The notes beneath the pieces are model-generated. The model was not told the origin of the DNA, searched no databases, and saw only the letters and a list, made by a program, of their open reading frames with translations. From Bacillus sp. SA1-12 (lineage in GTDB: Bacteria > Bacillota > Bacilli > Bacillales > Bacillaceae): a stretch of DNA of 32,174 nt. The DNA lies in the NCBI RefSeq assembly GCF_000981385.1, contig NZ_LATZ01000031.1:1-32174 (forward strand). Reading direction: 5' to 3'. A program made the translations under genes and the position numbers. This document shows positions 19,042 through 27,708 of the stretch, piece by piece (within the stretch, counting starts at the first letter, position 1; every line of letters starts with the position of its first letter).

Positions 19042-21681
19042 ATGATTGGTCACAAACTGAACCATAAACAATGTTGTCCATTGTTTCCTATGTGTACATG
19101 CTCATTATCCCATTTTTTAAAACTTATAAAAAAACGAAAGCATAAGTGCAATTGTCCACCAGGCCCTCCCGGTCCTCCAGGTCCTCCAGGTCCTGAGGGG
19201 CCACCAGGAACTACATGTATTAGAACTGATCCTGCCAATGGATGTTCTGTTGCAGAAGGAACTGCTATAGCTGCCTCTGGCTTCGCCTCTCATGCTGAAG
19301 GAGAAAGTACTTCCGCACAAGGACGTGGGGCACATTCCGAGGGGTGTAACACTCAAGCCATTGGGGATTGTTCTCATGCTGAGGGAGACTCTACCATTGC
19401 AAATGGAGTAGCTTCTCATACTGAGGGATTTAGTACAGTAACAACTATTACTGGTATTAATGCACATGCCGAAGGGGAAGGGAATATAGCGAGTGGAAGG
19501 GCCTCTCACGTAGAAGGTGGCGGAGTAGATCCGTTAGGTAATCTAGCTCCAAATATGGCAATTGGATCCAGTTCCCATGCGGAAGGAGTAGGAACGATTG
19601 CTAGGGGATTTGCATCCCATGCCGAAGGGGGGACTTCAGATATTACTTCTTCCCCTGGCACAGAAGCAGAAGGGGCATTTTCGCACGCTGAAGGCCTTAG
19701 TACTGTAGCTGTTGGGCAAGCCTCTCACGCGGAAGGGGAAGATACTAGTTCCAGTGGTAGGGCATCTCACTCAGAAGGAAATATTACTTCTTCAATTGGT
19801 ATTGCATCGCATTCGGAAGGTAATAGAACACAGGCAGGTGGTGATTTTTCCCATGCCGAAGGTCAAGGTACGTTTGCAAGTGGAACTCGATCTCATGCTG
19901 AGGGAAGGGATACAATAGCAAGTGGAGATAGTTCTCATGCCGAAGGTTTTAGTACAATTTCGAGTGGACCTAATTCCCATGCCGAAGGAGCAAATACAGA
20001 AGCGAGTGGAGATAATTCCCATGCCGAGGGTCAAGATACACTTGCAATTGGAACTAATTCGCATGCAGAAGGTTTTGACACTACGACGGGAATTTTAGGA
20101 GATCCAAACGCAGGAGTTGCCGCTCATGCGGAAGGTATTAGTACAACTGCTTCTGGCATTGCCTCTCATGCAGAAGGACAAGGAACAATTTCGAGTGGAT
20201 CTCGTTCTCATGCGGAAGGGATCAATACTTTTGCCAGTGGCGTCGCTTCTCATACGGAGGGAATAACTACCGAGGCCAGTGGGGATTCTTCCCATGCAGA
20301 AGGGCTCAGTTTAATTGCAAGTGGAGCTAACTCTCATGCCGAAGGAAATGGGACCAGAGCCTTTGGGGAAAATTCGCATTCCGAGGGGTTTCAAACTACA
20401 ACGGGAAATGCATTAGATCCAACACAAGGAACGAATGCCCATGCGGAAGGGTCAAGTACAACTGCAAGTGGTTTTGCTGCCCATTCAGAAGGACAAGGAA
20501 CAATTGCGAGTGGATCTCGTTCTCACGCTGAAGGGAACAATACAGTAGCTAGTGGAGTGGCTTCTCATACGGAAGGATCTGCAACCGGTGCAAGTGGAAA
20601 TGCTTCCCATGCCGAAGGACAGAGTACTACCGCCAGGGGGAATACTTCCCATGCCGAAGGAAATGGGAGCAGGGCCTTTGGAGAAAGTTCTCATGCAGAG
20701 GGGTTTCAAACTACAACGGGAAATGTATTAGATCCAACACAAGGAACGAATGCTCATGCAGAAGGTGAGGGAACAACGGCTAGTGGAAGAGCATCTCATG
20801 CGGAAGGATTAAGGACAACAGCCAGTGGATTTTTCGCTGCCCATGCAGAAGGTCAAGATACTATCGCTAGCGGAAGTCTTTCTCATGCGGAAGGTGGAAA
20901 TACAGTCGCTAGTGGTACTGCATCTCATGCCGAAGGATCTAATACACAAGCAAGAGCAACCTTCTCCCATTCAGAGGGATTCCTTACGATTGTAGATGTA
21001 ACTCACACAGGTTCTCACATAATGGGACAAAATGGAACTACACGATTCCCTTTTTCTTGGCATCTGGCAAATGGCCTTGTAATTGGACCAACATTAAACT
21101 CTGCGGTGATCGAAGGGCTTACAGGAAATCTTTATCTCGACGGTGTTGTATTGTCTCCTGCTGCAGCCGATTATGCTGAAATGTTTGAAACAATTGATGG
21201 AAACCCGATAGACGTCGGCTATTTTGTCACCTTAGAAGATAATAAAATACGCAAAGCAAATGCAAATGATGGTTATATTATTGGGGTAGTGAGTGCAACT
21301 CCAGCTATGATTGCAGATGCTAGTGATTTACGATGGCACAATCTCTTTGTGAAGGATGAATGGGGAAGGGTCCAATATCATGAGGTTACTGTTCCAGAAG
21401 TGAAAGACGATGAAGGAAATGTACTTCAACCCTCATTTACAAAAACAGAACCTATATTAAATCCAGATTGGGACTCTTCACAAGAGTATATCCCACGTTT
21501 GCATAGACCTGAATGGGTTCCAGTGGGTCTTTTGGGAAAACTTCTAGTTCGTGACGACGGCACATGTAAACCAGGTAGGTATTGCAAACCAAATGATGAA
21601 GGTATTGCCACAGCTGCAGAAACAGGCTACCGCGTTATGAAACGTACAGGACCCAATCAAGTATTAGTGTTGATTAAATAA
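19042..21681 (+). CDS. collagen-like / YadA-head repeat / peptidase G2 surface protein
   Basis: This 879-residue protein has four parts. Residues 1-38 are Cys-rich and basic with no signal peptide. Residues 39-57 are a short collagen-like run of GPP units. Residues about 65-655 hold 38 repeats of about 14 residues centred on SHAEG (SHAEGxxTxASGxx), the left-handed beta-roll repeat of YadA-type heads. The C-terminal 220 residues contain SPAAADYAEMFE, VGYFVTLEDNKI and ETGYRVMKRTGPNQVLVLIK, the peptidase_G2 self-cleaving domain known from Bacillus phage appendages and spore proteins. It probably forms a trimeric fibre released or matured by autocleavage, on spores or as a phage-derived spike. 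GAGGTG precedes ATG 19042. Spore location is inference. Confidence 0.82.
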   Translation: MIGHKLNHKQCCPLFPMCTCSLSHFLKLIKKRKHKCNCPPGPPGPPGPPGPEGPPGTTCIRTDPANGCSVAEGTAIAASGFASHAEGESTSAQGRGAHSEGCNTQAIGDCSHAEGDSTIANGVASHTEGFSTVTTITGINAHAEGEGNIASGRASHVEGGGVDPLGNLAPNMAIGSSSHAEGVGTIARGFASHAEGGTSDITSSPGTEAEGAFSHAEGLSTVAVGQASHAEGEDTSSSGRASHSEGNITSSIGIASHSEGNRTQAGGDFSHAEGQGTFASGTRSHAEGRDTIASGDSSHAEGFSTISSGPNSHAEGANTEASGDNSHAEGQDTLAIGTNSHAEGFDTTTGILGDPNAGVAAHAEGISTTASGIASHAEGQGTISSGSRSHAEGINTFASGVASHTEGITTEASGDSSHAEGLSLIASGANSHAEGNGTRAFGENSHSEGFQTTTGNALDPTQGTNAHAEGSSTTASGFAAHSEGQGTIASGSRSHAEGNNTVASGVASHTEGSATGASGNASHAEGQSTTARGNTSHAEGNGSRAFGESSHAEGFQTTTGNVLDPTQGTNAHAEGEGTTASGRASHAEGLRTTASGFFAAHAEGQDTIASGSLSHAEGGNTVASGTASHAEGSNTQARATFSHSEGFLTIVDVTHTGSHIMGQNGTTRFPFSWHLANGLVIGPTLNSAVIEGLTGNLYLDGVVLSPAAADYAEMFETIDGNPIDVGYFVTLEDNKIRKANANDGYIIGVVSATPAMIADASDLRWHNLFVKDEWGRVQYHEVTVPEVKDDEGNVLQPSFTKTEPILNPDWDSSQEYIPRLHRPEWVPVGLLGKLLVRDDGTCKPGRYCKPNDEGIATAAETGYRVMKRTGPNQVLVLIK
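20074..21018 (+). repeat. 315-bp higher-order tandem repeat
   Basis: Within the surface-protein gene, F(D/Q)TTTG modules begin at 20074, 20389 and 20704, exactly 315 bp (105 codons) apart. Each starts a block of seven SHAEG units. The second and third blocks share GNxLDPTQGTNAHAEG. This indicates recent unequal duplication on top of the 14-residue repeat. Confidence 0.8.
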
Positions 21682-21739
21682 GATGCCTTATCCTGAATTA
21701 AATAGAAAAACTTGCAAAATTATAGAATCTCCGTTAAAT

Positions 21740-21766
21740 GCCCTTCCAATGGAAGGGCTATTTTTT
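21740..21766 (+). terminator. rho-independent terminator after surface protein
   Basis: GCCCTTCC (21740-21747) pairs with GGAAGGGC (21751-21758) around AAT, followed by TA and TTTTTT. Confidence 0.9.
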
Positions 21767-21945
21767 CTTATCTCAAATAAAAAAATGTGATTGGTTTGTT
21801 TTTTCCAGTAAACAGTCTAACCAAATTAACCAACGGTGTTACGAGTAAGGAGCTAGTTTCGTTTATGATAACTTTAAACTAAAGGTAAGGATAGGTGAAG
21901 ATACTTTGGGGATATTAGTAGTAATCTGATCGAAAGGTGAATTAG

Positions 21946-22506
21946 ATGAAGCCTTTAATTGGTAAAGAAGAAATTAAGAATTCTGAAGAGTTTTTTCAAA
22001 GAATTCATCAGGTCGAAGTGGACTATTTTACCTATTGGAAAGAGCACACGTTATGGCACTGGGAATTTTGGTTTTCAGTAGCTCTATCCATTATTCCATG
22101 GTTGGTGTGGTTACTTATTCGTAAACGTGGAAGTGAGGCAAGATTGCTTTTTGCAGGAGGTTTTACGTTATGTATTGCTTCTTGGCTTGACTTTTTAGGA
22201 CTTGTATTTGGTTTATGGCATTATTCTGGAAGAGTCTTGCCAACCATCCCGTCGTTTTTTCCTTGGGACTTTTCTTTAATACCAGTATCAATGATGCTTT
22301 GGTTGCAATTTAAGCCAAGTATTAATCCATTCATTAAGGCTGTTTTTTATGCCGTACTTACTTCTTTTATTGGTGAACCTTTATTTGAGTGGATAGGGTT
22401 ATACACTACGGTAAAATGGAAAGTTTTTTATTCCTTTCCCATATGGATTGTTATCTATTTAATAGCATATCGAATTAGTAAAGCAAAAGCATTTGATCCA
22501 TTATAA
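21946..22506 (+). CDS. CBO0543-family multi-pass membrane protein 1
   Basis: The 186-residue protein has a soluble N-terminus ending YWKEHTLWHWEFWFSVALSI, then about five membrane helices with charged loops. It carries the family features HWEFWF, SWLDFLGLVFGLWHYSGR and FFPWDFSLIPVSMM. CBO0543-family proteins are spore-former membrane proteins of unknown function. AAAGGTG precedes ATG 21946. Its paralogue at 25166-25750 flanks the other side of two DUF3231 genes. A gap of 250 bp to the next gene, without a terminator, does not prove an operon. Confidence 0.78.
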   Translation: MKPLIGKEEIKNSEEFFQRIHQVEVDYFTYWKEHTLWHWEFWFSVALSIIPWLVWLLIRKRGSEARLLFAGGFTLCIASWLDFLGLVFGLWHYSGRVLPTIPSFFPWDFSLIPVSMMLWLQFKPSINPFIKAVFYAVLTSFIGEPLFEWIGLYTTVKWKVFYSFPIWIVIYLIAYRISKAKAFDPL

Positions 22507-22758
22507 ATATATAAAGAAGTAATGGTGATGAAGGTTAAAAATTCAGTTGTCATTAACTTCAACGTTTATTGTGTGTTAAAATACTCAGATTAGTTTAAGA
22601 GTATGTTCTTCACCTGGGTTGCTGGTTAATAAAAAATTAAATTTCAGAACTGAGTTAAAAGAATACAATGCTATTGATTTGGAACTGGTGATTTTACATA
22701 TAAACAGTTATTTAAGGGAAAATATGTGAAAGTTTATATTCTTTGGGGGGTACTAAAG

Positions 22759-23763
22759 TTGTTCACAAATAATAACAGTAGGTTGACATCCACAGAAATT
22801 ACAAATTTATTCACCCAATATATTCAGGACACCTTGTCTATTTGTATTAGTAAACATGTGTTAGCAACTGTTAAGGATTCTGACGTTCGGTCGCTGTTTG
22901 AATTTGCTATGGGATTATCCGAAAAACATGTAATTAAAATTAAAGAAATTCTCAAAAAAGAAAATTTCCCTGTACCAAACGGTCTTACTGAAGAAGATGT
23001 AAACTTAGAAGCTCCCCCATTATTTGCAGATATTTTTTGGTTACACTACCTACATACAATGACCCATAATGGTTTAACTGGTTATAGCCTTTCTTTCGGT
23101 AACTCAATTCGCCAAGATATGCAGGATTATTATTATCAATGTAATATTGATGCTATGGAAGTATATAAAATGTGTGTTGGCATTCTATTATCTAAAGGGC
23201 TTTATGAAAAACCTCCTTATTTCTCTATCCCTCAAACAGTTGAATATATTACAAACGTAGGTTATGTATTAGATGTGATTGGTAAAAAGAGACCTTTGAA
23301 TTCAGCTGAGGCTGGAAATATTTTCTTTAATTTAATAAAGAACCGTTTGGTAAAAGCGGTCTTACTTGGATTTAGTCAAGTAGCAAAGAATAAAGATGTT
23401 CGTCAATATTTTGAAAAGAGTTTAAAAACTTCAAATAAAAACTTTGGGATTTTTTCTTCACTGTTACGTGAAGAACATCTTAATTTTCCAAAGCTTTTGG
23501 ACCAAGAAGTTACAAATTCCACAATTCAACCTTTCTCGGATAAACTCATGATGATATGTGTGGGATTTTTACAAGGTTCAGCAATTTCATATTACGGTAC
23601 TGCTCTGGTTTCAAGTTTAAGAGCTGATTTAATCGGACAATGTGAGGCAGCAATTCTAAGGGTTATGAAAGGTGTACCAAACTGGGGAAATATAATAATT
23701 GAAAACGGATGGATCGAAAAACTGCCAGAGGCAAATGACCGGCAAGAATTACCTAATAATTAA
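22759..23763 (+). CDS. DUF3231 family protein 1 (two ferritin-like halves)
   Basis: A 334-residue helical protein made of two related halves, each with a helical bundle core: STEITNLFTQYIQDTLSICI and AEAGNIFFNLIKNRLVKAVL both begin a half. Motifs include GLTEEDVNLEAPPLF and QPFSDKLMMICVGFLQGSAI. The family (DUF3231) occurs in endospore formers and has a ferritin-like outline; its function is unknown. The start is placed at TTG 22759, preceded by TTGGGGGGTAC, since the upstream GTG at 22726 lacks a ribosome site. It shares clear similarity with the next gene. Confidence 0.8.
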   Translation: MFTNNNSRLTSTEITNLFTQYIQDTLSICISKHVLATVKDSDVRSLFEFAMGLSEKHVIKIKEILKKENFPVPNGLTEEDVNLEAPPLFADIFWLHYLHTMTHNGLTGYSLSFGNSIRQDMQDYYYQCNIDAMEVYKMCVGILLSKGLYEKPPYFSIPQTVEYITNVGYVLDVIGKKRPLNSAEAGNIFFNLIKNRLVKAVLLGFSQVAKNKDVRQYFEKSLKTSNKNFGIFSSLLREEHLNFPKLLDQEVTNSTIQPFSDKLMMICVGFLQGSAISYYGTALVSSLRADLIGQCEAAILRVMKGVPNWGNIIIENGWIEKLPEANDRQELPNN

Positions 23764-24092
23764 ACACAGATGGTAGTGTTTTCGAATATTACATTAAGTA
23801 GAGATTCATCTTTTTTCGTTAGCTGAAAGTAGATTTTTTTAAGTCGATAATTAATATTCCTGCCATATATGCTGTGAAACAATACAAGTTAGAAGGATAT
23901 TTATTGTATGTAACTAACATCGAGTTCTTCAAAAGATAAGAATGAATACCTACATTCAGAGAAGAAAACTTATCGAAGAATCTTACTTTTATATACTACA
24001 TAATTATGGTAATGTTTTTTTCATAAATTACCAAATAATAGCAAAGAATAGATTTATATCCCAATTTATTCTTTGGAGGTAACTAAAATAAT
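23764..24092 (+). promoter_or_regulatory. intergenic leader of second DUF3231 gene
   Basis: This 329-bp gap holds no coding frame I trust. It contains an inverted repeat TGGTAAT (24007-24013) / ATTACCA (24027-24033) about 70 bp before the gene, and TATACTA near 23993 that could be part of a promoter. TTTGGAGGT gives the ribosome site. The sigma factor cannot be assigned. Confidence 0.35.
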
Positions 24093-25115
24093 ATGACTGA
24101 ACATAATATTCAACTAACTTCAGCTGAAATAGCATGTATTTGGACTAGCTATATGAATGATAGTATGTCCAAATGTGTTTTAGACTATTTCCTAAAAGAT
24201 GTAGGAGATAACGAAATTAAGTCTGTTATTCAATTTGCTTATGATATTTCATCTACTCATTTAGAAAAATTAACGACTATTTTCAATAAAGAGCAGATTC
24301 CAATACCAACAGGATTTACAAATGAAGATGTCAATATGAATGCCCCACGTCTTTATACTGACCCTTTTATGCTAATCTATATAAATCATATGGCAAAACT
24401 TGGACTACTTGGTTATAGTGGATTTGTCTCTATGAGTGCTAGAGATGATATGAGAGCTTATTATAGAGAAGCTCTCATAGAAACATCAGAATTATTTGAG
24501 AGAAGTTCAAAGGTTTTACTATCAAAAGGGTTGTTTGTTAGAGCCCCATATATAGCTTATCCGACGCTAACAGACTATGTAGACAGTAAAAAATACTTAA
24601 GTGGTACTTCTATTTTCAGTAAACAACGACCATTAAATGCTATTGAAATATCCCATTTATACATGAATATTCAAACGAACACAATAGGAAGTAAACTTTC
24701 GATTAGTTTTGCTCAAACCTCATCAAGTGAAATTGTTCAAAAATGGATGTTAAGAGGAAGAGATATTTCAAAAAAACATGCTCAATTGTTTGCAAAAGCC
24801 CTTTTAAATAATGATATACAATCACCTGTTTCATCTGATATTGCTATTACCGATTCAACAACACCCCCATTTTCAGATAAACTGACAATGTTTCATATGG
24901 GGTTCATGAGTGCGGCCGGAACAGGTAATTATGCAACAGCAGCAGCAGCAAGTCAAAGAACTGATCTTATAATAAATTATGAACGCCTATCACTTGAAAT
25001 TGCTCAGTATGCGAAAGATGGAGCAGACATTATGATAAAGCATGAATGGATGGAACAGCCACCTACCACCTTGGATAAAAACAAACTTACAAAGGAAAAA
25101 AATATCAATATTTAA
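24093..25115 (+). CDS. DUF3231 family protein 2
   Basis: The 340-residue paralogue of the previous gene. It begins LTSAEIACIWTSYMNDSMSK; its second half starts LNAIEISHLYMNIQTNTIGS and contains PPFSDKLTMFHMGFMSAAGT. The conserved segments FTNEDVNMNAPRLYTDPFML and MSARDDMRAYY match the corresponding places of copy 1 (EDVNLEAPPLFAD, SIRQDMQDYY). GGAGGTAAC precedes ATG 24093. Both copies look intact, so they are maintained, perhaps as a heteromeric pair. The function is unknown. Confidence 0.82.
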   Translation: MTEHNIQLTSAEIACIWTSYMNDSMSKCVLDYFLKDVGDNEIKSVIQFAYDISSTHLEKLTTIFNKEQIPIPTGFTNEDVNMNAPRLYTDPFMLIYINHMAKLGLLGYSGFVSMSARDDMRAYYREALIETSELFERSSKVLLSKGLFVRAPYIAYPTLTDYVDSKKYLSGTSIFSKQRPLNAIEISHLYMNIQTNTIGSKLSISFAQTSSSEIVQKWMLRGRDISKKHAQLFAKALLNNDIQSPVSSDIAITDSTTPPFSDKLTMFHMGFMSAAGTGNYATAAAASQRTDLIINYERLSLEIAQYAKDGADIMIKHEWMEQPPTTLDKNKLTKEKNINI

Positions 25116-25165
25116 TACAGGCTTTATCTACGGACTAATAATAATCATAGAAGGATGAGGTTTCT

Positions 25166-25750
25166 TTGACATCTGAGCAAATTGAGCATTTTGAACAAAT
25201 AGAAAAATATTCAGATAAGCTTACTAATTCACAGGTTTATTTTTGGAAACATTATTCAAGCTGGGAGACTTGGCAATTTTGGTTTTTGTTAGTTGTATTT
25301 GTTTTATCTTTGATTATTCTTTATTTGTTAATTGATAAAAGAAAAGCATTACTTCTTGGGTTCTATGGTATGAATATTCATATGTGGTTAAGTTATTTTG
25401 ATGATATGGCAATTGAAAATGGATTATGGAAGTTTCCATATAAAATCGTCCCATTCTTTCCGGGCTTTGCAATCGATGCAGCTTTTGCACCAGTAATCTT
25501 TATTCTAGTTTATCAATGGACGCTAAACAGGAATAAAAATTACTATATATATGCTGTAAGTCTTAGCGTTTTTATAGCCTTTCTATGGAGACCATTTTTA
25601 TCCACTTTGGGATTATTCCGAATTTACAATGGGATAAATTATATATATTTATTTCTTGGATTGCTTACTGTGATGTTGGTATCAAAATGGATAACCAATA
25701 TTTTTGTACATTTTCAAAAGGAATCAAACCTTCCTAATGAAGGGGCTTAA
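25166..25750 (+). CDS. CBO0543-family multi-pass membrane protein 2
   Basis: The 194-residue paralogue of the protein at 21946. The N-terminus contains YFWKHYSSWETWQFWFLLVV, followed by about five membrane helices; MWLSYFDDMAIENGLWKFPY and VPFFPGFAIDAAFAPVIFIL correspond to SWLDFLGLVFGLWHY and PSFFPWDFSLIPVSMM of copy 1. The start is TTG at 25166, with AGGATGAGG seven bases upstream. It lies 50 bp after the DUF3231 gene and is probably co-transcribed with it. Its stop overlaps that of the convergent microgene (25747). Confidence 0.78.
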   Translation: MTSEQIEHFEQIEKYSDKLTNSQVYFWKHYSSWETWQFWFLLVVFVLSLIILYLLIDKRKALLLGFYGMNIHMWLSYFDDMAIENGLWKFPYKIVPFFPGFAIDAAFAPVIFILVYQWTLNRNKNYYIYAVSLSVFIAFLWRPFLSTLGLFRIYNGINYIYLFLGLLTVMLVSKWITNIFVHFQKESNLPNEGA

Positions 25751-25896
25751 TTAGATGAGGTTTCTTCTATTATAAAAATTAATGTAGTGGTATCAAAAGG
25801 AGTAACACACTCTATTTCTTCAACAGTCATTTTTTCTTCAAAATTAAGCTTTAAAATAAGGGTTGCTTCAGCTTCAGTTAAGACTGTATCTACCAT
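25747..25896 (-). CDS. 49-residue acidic microprotein, unknown
   Basis: ATG 25896 is preceded by AGGAAGG with a 7-base gap. The acidic product reads MVDTVLTEAEATLILKLNFE, then EKMTVEEIECVTPFDTTTLI and a short tail. It looks like a small alpha/beta protein. No family is recognised. It lies downstream of the LexA-like regulator gene on the same strand (88 bp gap), so the two may form one unit. Its end overlaps the convergent CBO0543 gene by 4 bp. Confidence 0.55.
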   Translation of the reverse strand: MVDTVLTEAEATLILKLNFEEKMTVEEIECVTPFDTTTLIFIIEETSSN

Positions 25897-25984
25897 AATT
25901 AAACCTTCCTATGATTATTTTGTCCAAGTAAATTAGATCATAAGAGGGTAAACTAAATATTATTTAATTGTAGATATTTTGTAA

Positions 25985-26191
25985 TTATTTGACTTTTATT
26001 CTATTTGCAATCAAATTGTTGTCCTTGTCTTTAACCAAAAATCCTTTTTCCAGAAGTATCTTTACAGTTTCCCTTACAGCTGCTTCCGATTTTCCTGTCC
26101 ATCTCATTAATTCTTTAAGTGTAGGGCTTTTACCATGTATTGAAGTATTAAAATATATGCGGAAAATTTTCCTTTCAAGATCACTATACAT
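25985..26191 (-). CDS. LexA-like stand-alone winged-helix regulator
   Basis: A 68-residue protein (MYSDLERKIFRIYFNTSIHG, KSPTLKELMRWTGKSEAAVR, ETVKILLEKGFLVKDKDNN). It matches the layout of the LexA N-terminal DNA-binding domain (IL.FI......G..P..REI......S...V...L..L...G.I) but has no C-terminal protease domain. ATG 26191 was chosen because GGAG lies about 10 bases upstream; a GTG three codons earlier is too close to it. Its promoter carries a LexA-type palindrome inside the spacer, so autorepression is likely. It would not respond to RecA by self-cleavage. A decayed second copy lies at 17921-18111. Confidence 0.72.
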   Translation of the reverse strand: MYSDLERKIFRIYFNTSIHGKSPTLKELMRWTGKSEAAVRETVKILLEKGFLVKDKDNNLIANRIKVK

Positions 26192-26215
26192 AAAGATCAC
26201 TCTCCTTTAAAAAAT

Positions 26216-26244
26216 ATTATAAGAACAAATGTTCTTATTTTCAA
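26216..26244 (-). promoter_or_regulatory. sigma-A promoter with palindromic operator in spacer
   Basis: On the minus strand TTGAAA (26239-26244), 17 bp and TATAAT (26216-26221), close to consensus. The spacer contains AAGAACA-AA-TGTTCTT (26221-26236), which includes GAACN4GTTC. A repressor bound here would block RNA polymerase. Confidence 0.75.
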
Positions 26245-26269
26245 TTGTAATTATATAATTAAAGCACAA

Positions 26270-26295
26270 AACCCCCACTTTGAAAGTTGAGGGTT
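26270..26295 (-). terminator. hairpin terminator of rsbR-like gene
   Basis: AACCCCCACTTT pairs imperfectly with AAGTTGAGGGTT (26270-26295), and on the minus strand TTTTG follows. It lies between the rsbR-like gene and the promoter of the LexA-like gene. Confidence 0.6.
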
Positions 26296-26339
26296 ATCAT
26301 AACTTATTTGCCGGCAAAATTTATTAATGAGAATATAGT

Positions 26340-27179
26340 TTAGTAAGGTTGATCCTTGGATAAATACTCCCATAATGTTTGTTGTAATGTACCTTTTGTT
26401 TCTGCTTTCTCTTCAAAGGATATTCCTGCATGGACCATTTTCCTTACTAGTTCGGGACGTAGCCCTGTAAGGATTGGTTTACATCCCATCATCGAAATGG
26501 CATTTAATACCTTTATGAAGTGGTCTATGACATCTATTTCCATATCGGCTATTCCCGACATATCCATAATCAATCGTTGAATCCTTAAATTTGATATCTC
26601 GATTAATGCTTTTTCTTCAATAATCTTTATACGATATCCATCGATCATTCCAATTAATGGCAAAACAGCAACAGATTTGCTAACTGGAATGATTGGAACA
26701 GATAGATGCTCAACTAATTTCCTTTGCGATTTAATTAAATCATCCTTGTAATTTGAATAGCTAATGAAAAAATTGTTTATAAATTTGTCGAGTCTGTTAT
26801 TAATCATCTTCTCAAGTTCAAAAAAATCATCTCGGTTTCTTGAATTACCATTTAGCTCGTCAAAATGATAGAGAAAATGCCATATAGTTCGTCTTATTAC
26901 CTGTACCCACTCCAATTTAAGGGCGAGGGTTAAAGCATGCTTTGCCCAGATGATTCCTTCTTGTTGAGCAAACTTAATTAGTTGGTCTTCTTTATTCTCT
27001 ACGACATAGAGGGAAAGCTTTTCAGCATTTTCCAAAAGATTAATATTACCCTTTTGTAAAATTTCATTAATTTTGGGTGCTACAGTAACGGCCTCTGATA
27101 ATAGTTTATTTTGAAAAATATGTCTGTTTTCAATAATAAAATCATTGATTTTCTCTTTTTTGCTAAAAGTCGTATCCAT
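26340..27179 (-). CDS. RsbR-type stressosome protein (N-terminal globin-like, C-terminal STAS)
   Basis: The 279-residue protein has a helical non-haem-globin-like N-terminal domain (residues 1-150, with IIWAKHALTLALKLEWVQVI). A C-terminal STAS domain starts VEHLSVPIIPVSKSVAVLPL and continues IMDMSGIADMEIDVIDHFIK and GCKPILTGLRPELVRKMV. RsbR proteins build the stressosome with RsbS and RsbT and control sigma-B. The phosphoacceptor place in the DLTGV-type loop is Ser here (DMSGI), and the second site (TGLRPE) is kept. ATG 27179 has GAGGAG eight bases upstream; a GTG at 27218 lacks a ribosome site. No rsbS or rsbT lies nearby, so it is an orphan paralogue. Signal unknown. Confidence 0.85.
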   Translation of the reverse strand: MDTTFSKKEKINDFIIENRHIFQNKLLSEAVTVAPKINEILQKGNINLLENAEKLSLYVVENKEDQLIKFAQQEGIIWAKHALTLALKLEWVQVIRRTIWHFLYHFDELNGNSRNRDDFFELEKMINNRLDKFINNFFISYSNYKDDLIKSQRKLVEHLSVPIIPVSKSVAVLPLIGMIDGYRIKIIEEKALIEISNLRIQRLIMDMSGIADMEIDVIDHFIKVLNAISMMGCKPILTGLRPELVRKMVHAGISFEEKAETKGTLQQTLWEYLSKDQPY

Positions 27180-27415
27180 TGAAATCTCCTCGTTTATTTT
27201 ATCTTGAATTGTATTCACGAGAGAATAGCCTTTTTACTATAATTCTTTATTTGTTAAAGATATCCCCATCTGTTTTAACATTTTTCCAAAGTAAAGCATT
27301 TTTGAATTCAATTCATTATAAAAAATAGCTGTTAAAAAAGAATGGAGCGTTCACTTTAATCATTGTTTATAGCAAATGCAATTCTTATCGTAATAATTAA
27401 TTCCATAACCAAATA

Positions 27416-27708
27416 AAAACAAAAATAATTTATCTTTTGTCTCCAAATGATCCTACTGGAAAATATAAAAAAACAAAACCACTATTAAAACCTACTACAC
27501 GTTGGCTTCCGGTTGACCACATAGGCCCAAGTATATAGACATAACAAGGGCATATCCCGAGGACATACAGGTTACAGGTCCATATTACATTATAATATAT
27601 GGTGTCACACATAGGGGTATTGTATCTAATATTAAACCAAATGGAATTACCAGTTTGCGGAATGAAACTGAATCAACTCCCTGTTCAGCCGGCAGCTCCA
27701 GCTTTTAG
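27416..27708 (+). pseudogene. decayed protein gene, unknown family
   Basis: One frame encodes SPNDPTGKYKKTKPLLKPTT, then RWLPVDHIGPSI and a stop at 27538. In a second frame the sequence continues EDIQVTGPYYIIIYGVTHRG, IVSNIKPNGITSLRNETES and a stop at 27706-27708. Both stretches look like natural protein, so an ancestral gene of about 95 codons was probably broken by a frameshift and a stop. I do not know the family. The rest of the gap 27219-28401 contains A/T-rich DNA, the microgene at 27974 and the ars promoter. Confidence 0.45.

Noticed and set aside
19117..19509. Minus-strand frames inside the repeat gene
   Set aside because: They are mirror translations of the SHAEG and GPP repeats (SMR, FGMR, GGPGG patterns), as expected for repetitive coding DNA.
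19042..21681. CRISPR-like regular repeats
   Set aside because: The periodic motif is in frame, about 42 bp long and coding (SHAEG units); spacers are not unique sequences and no cas genes are near.
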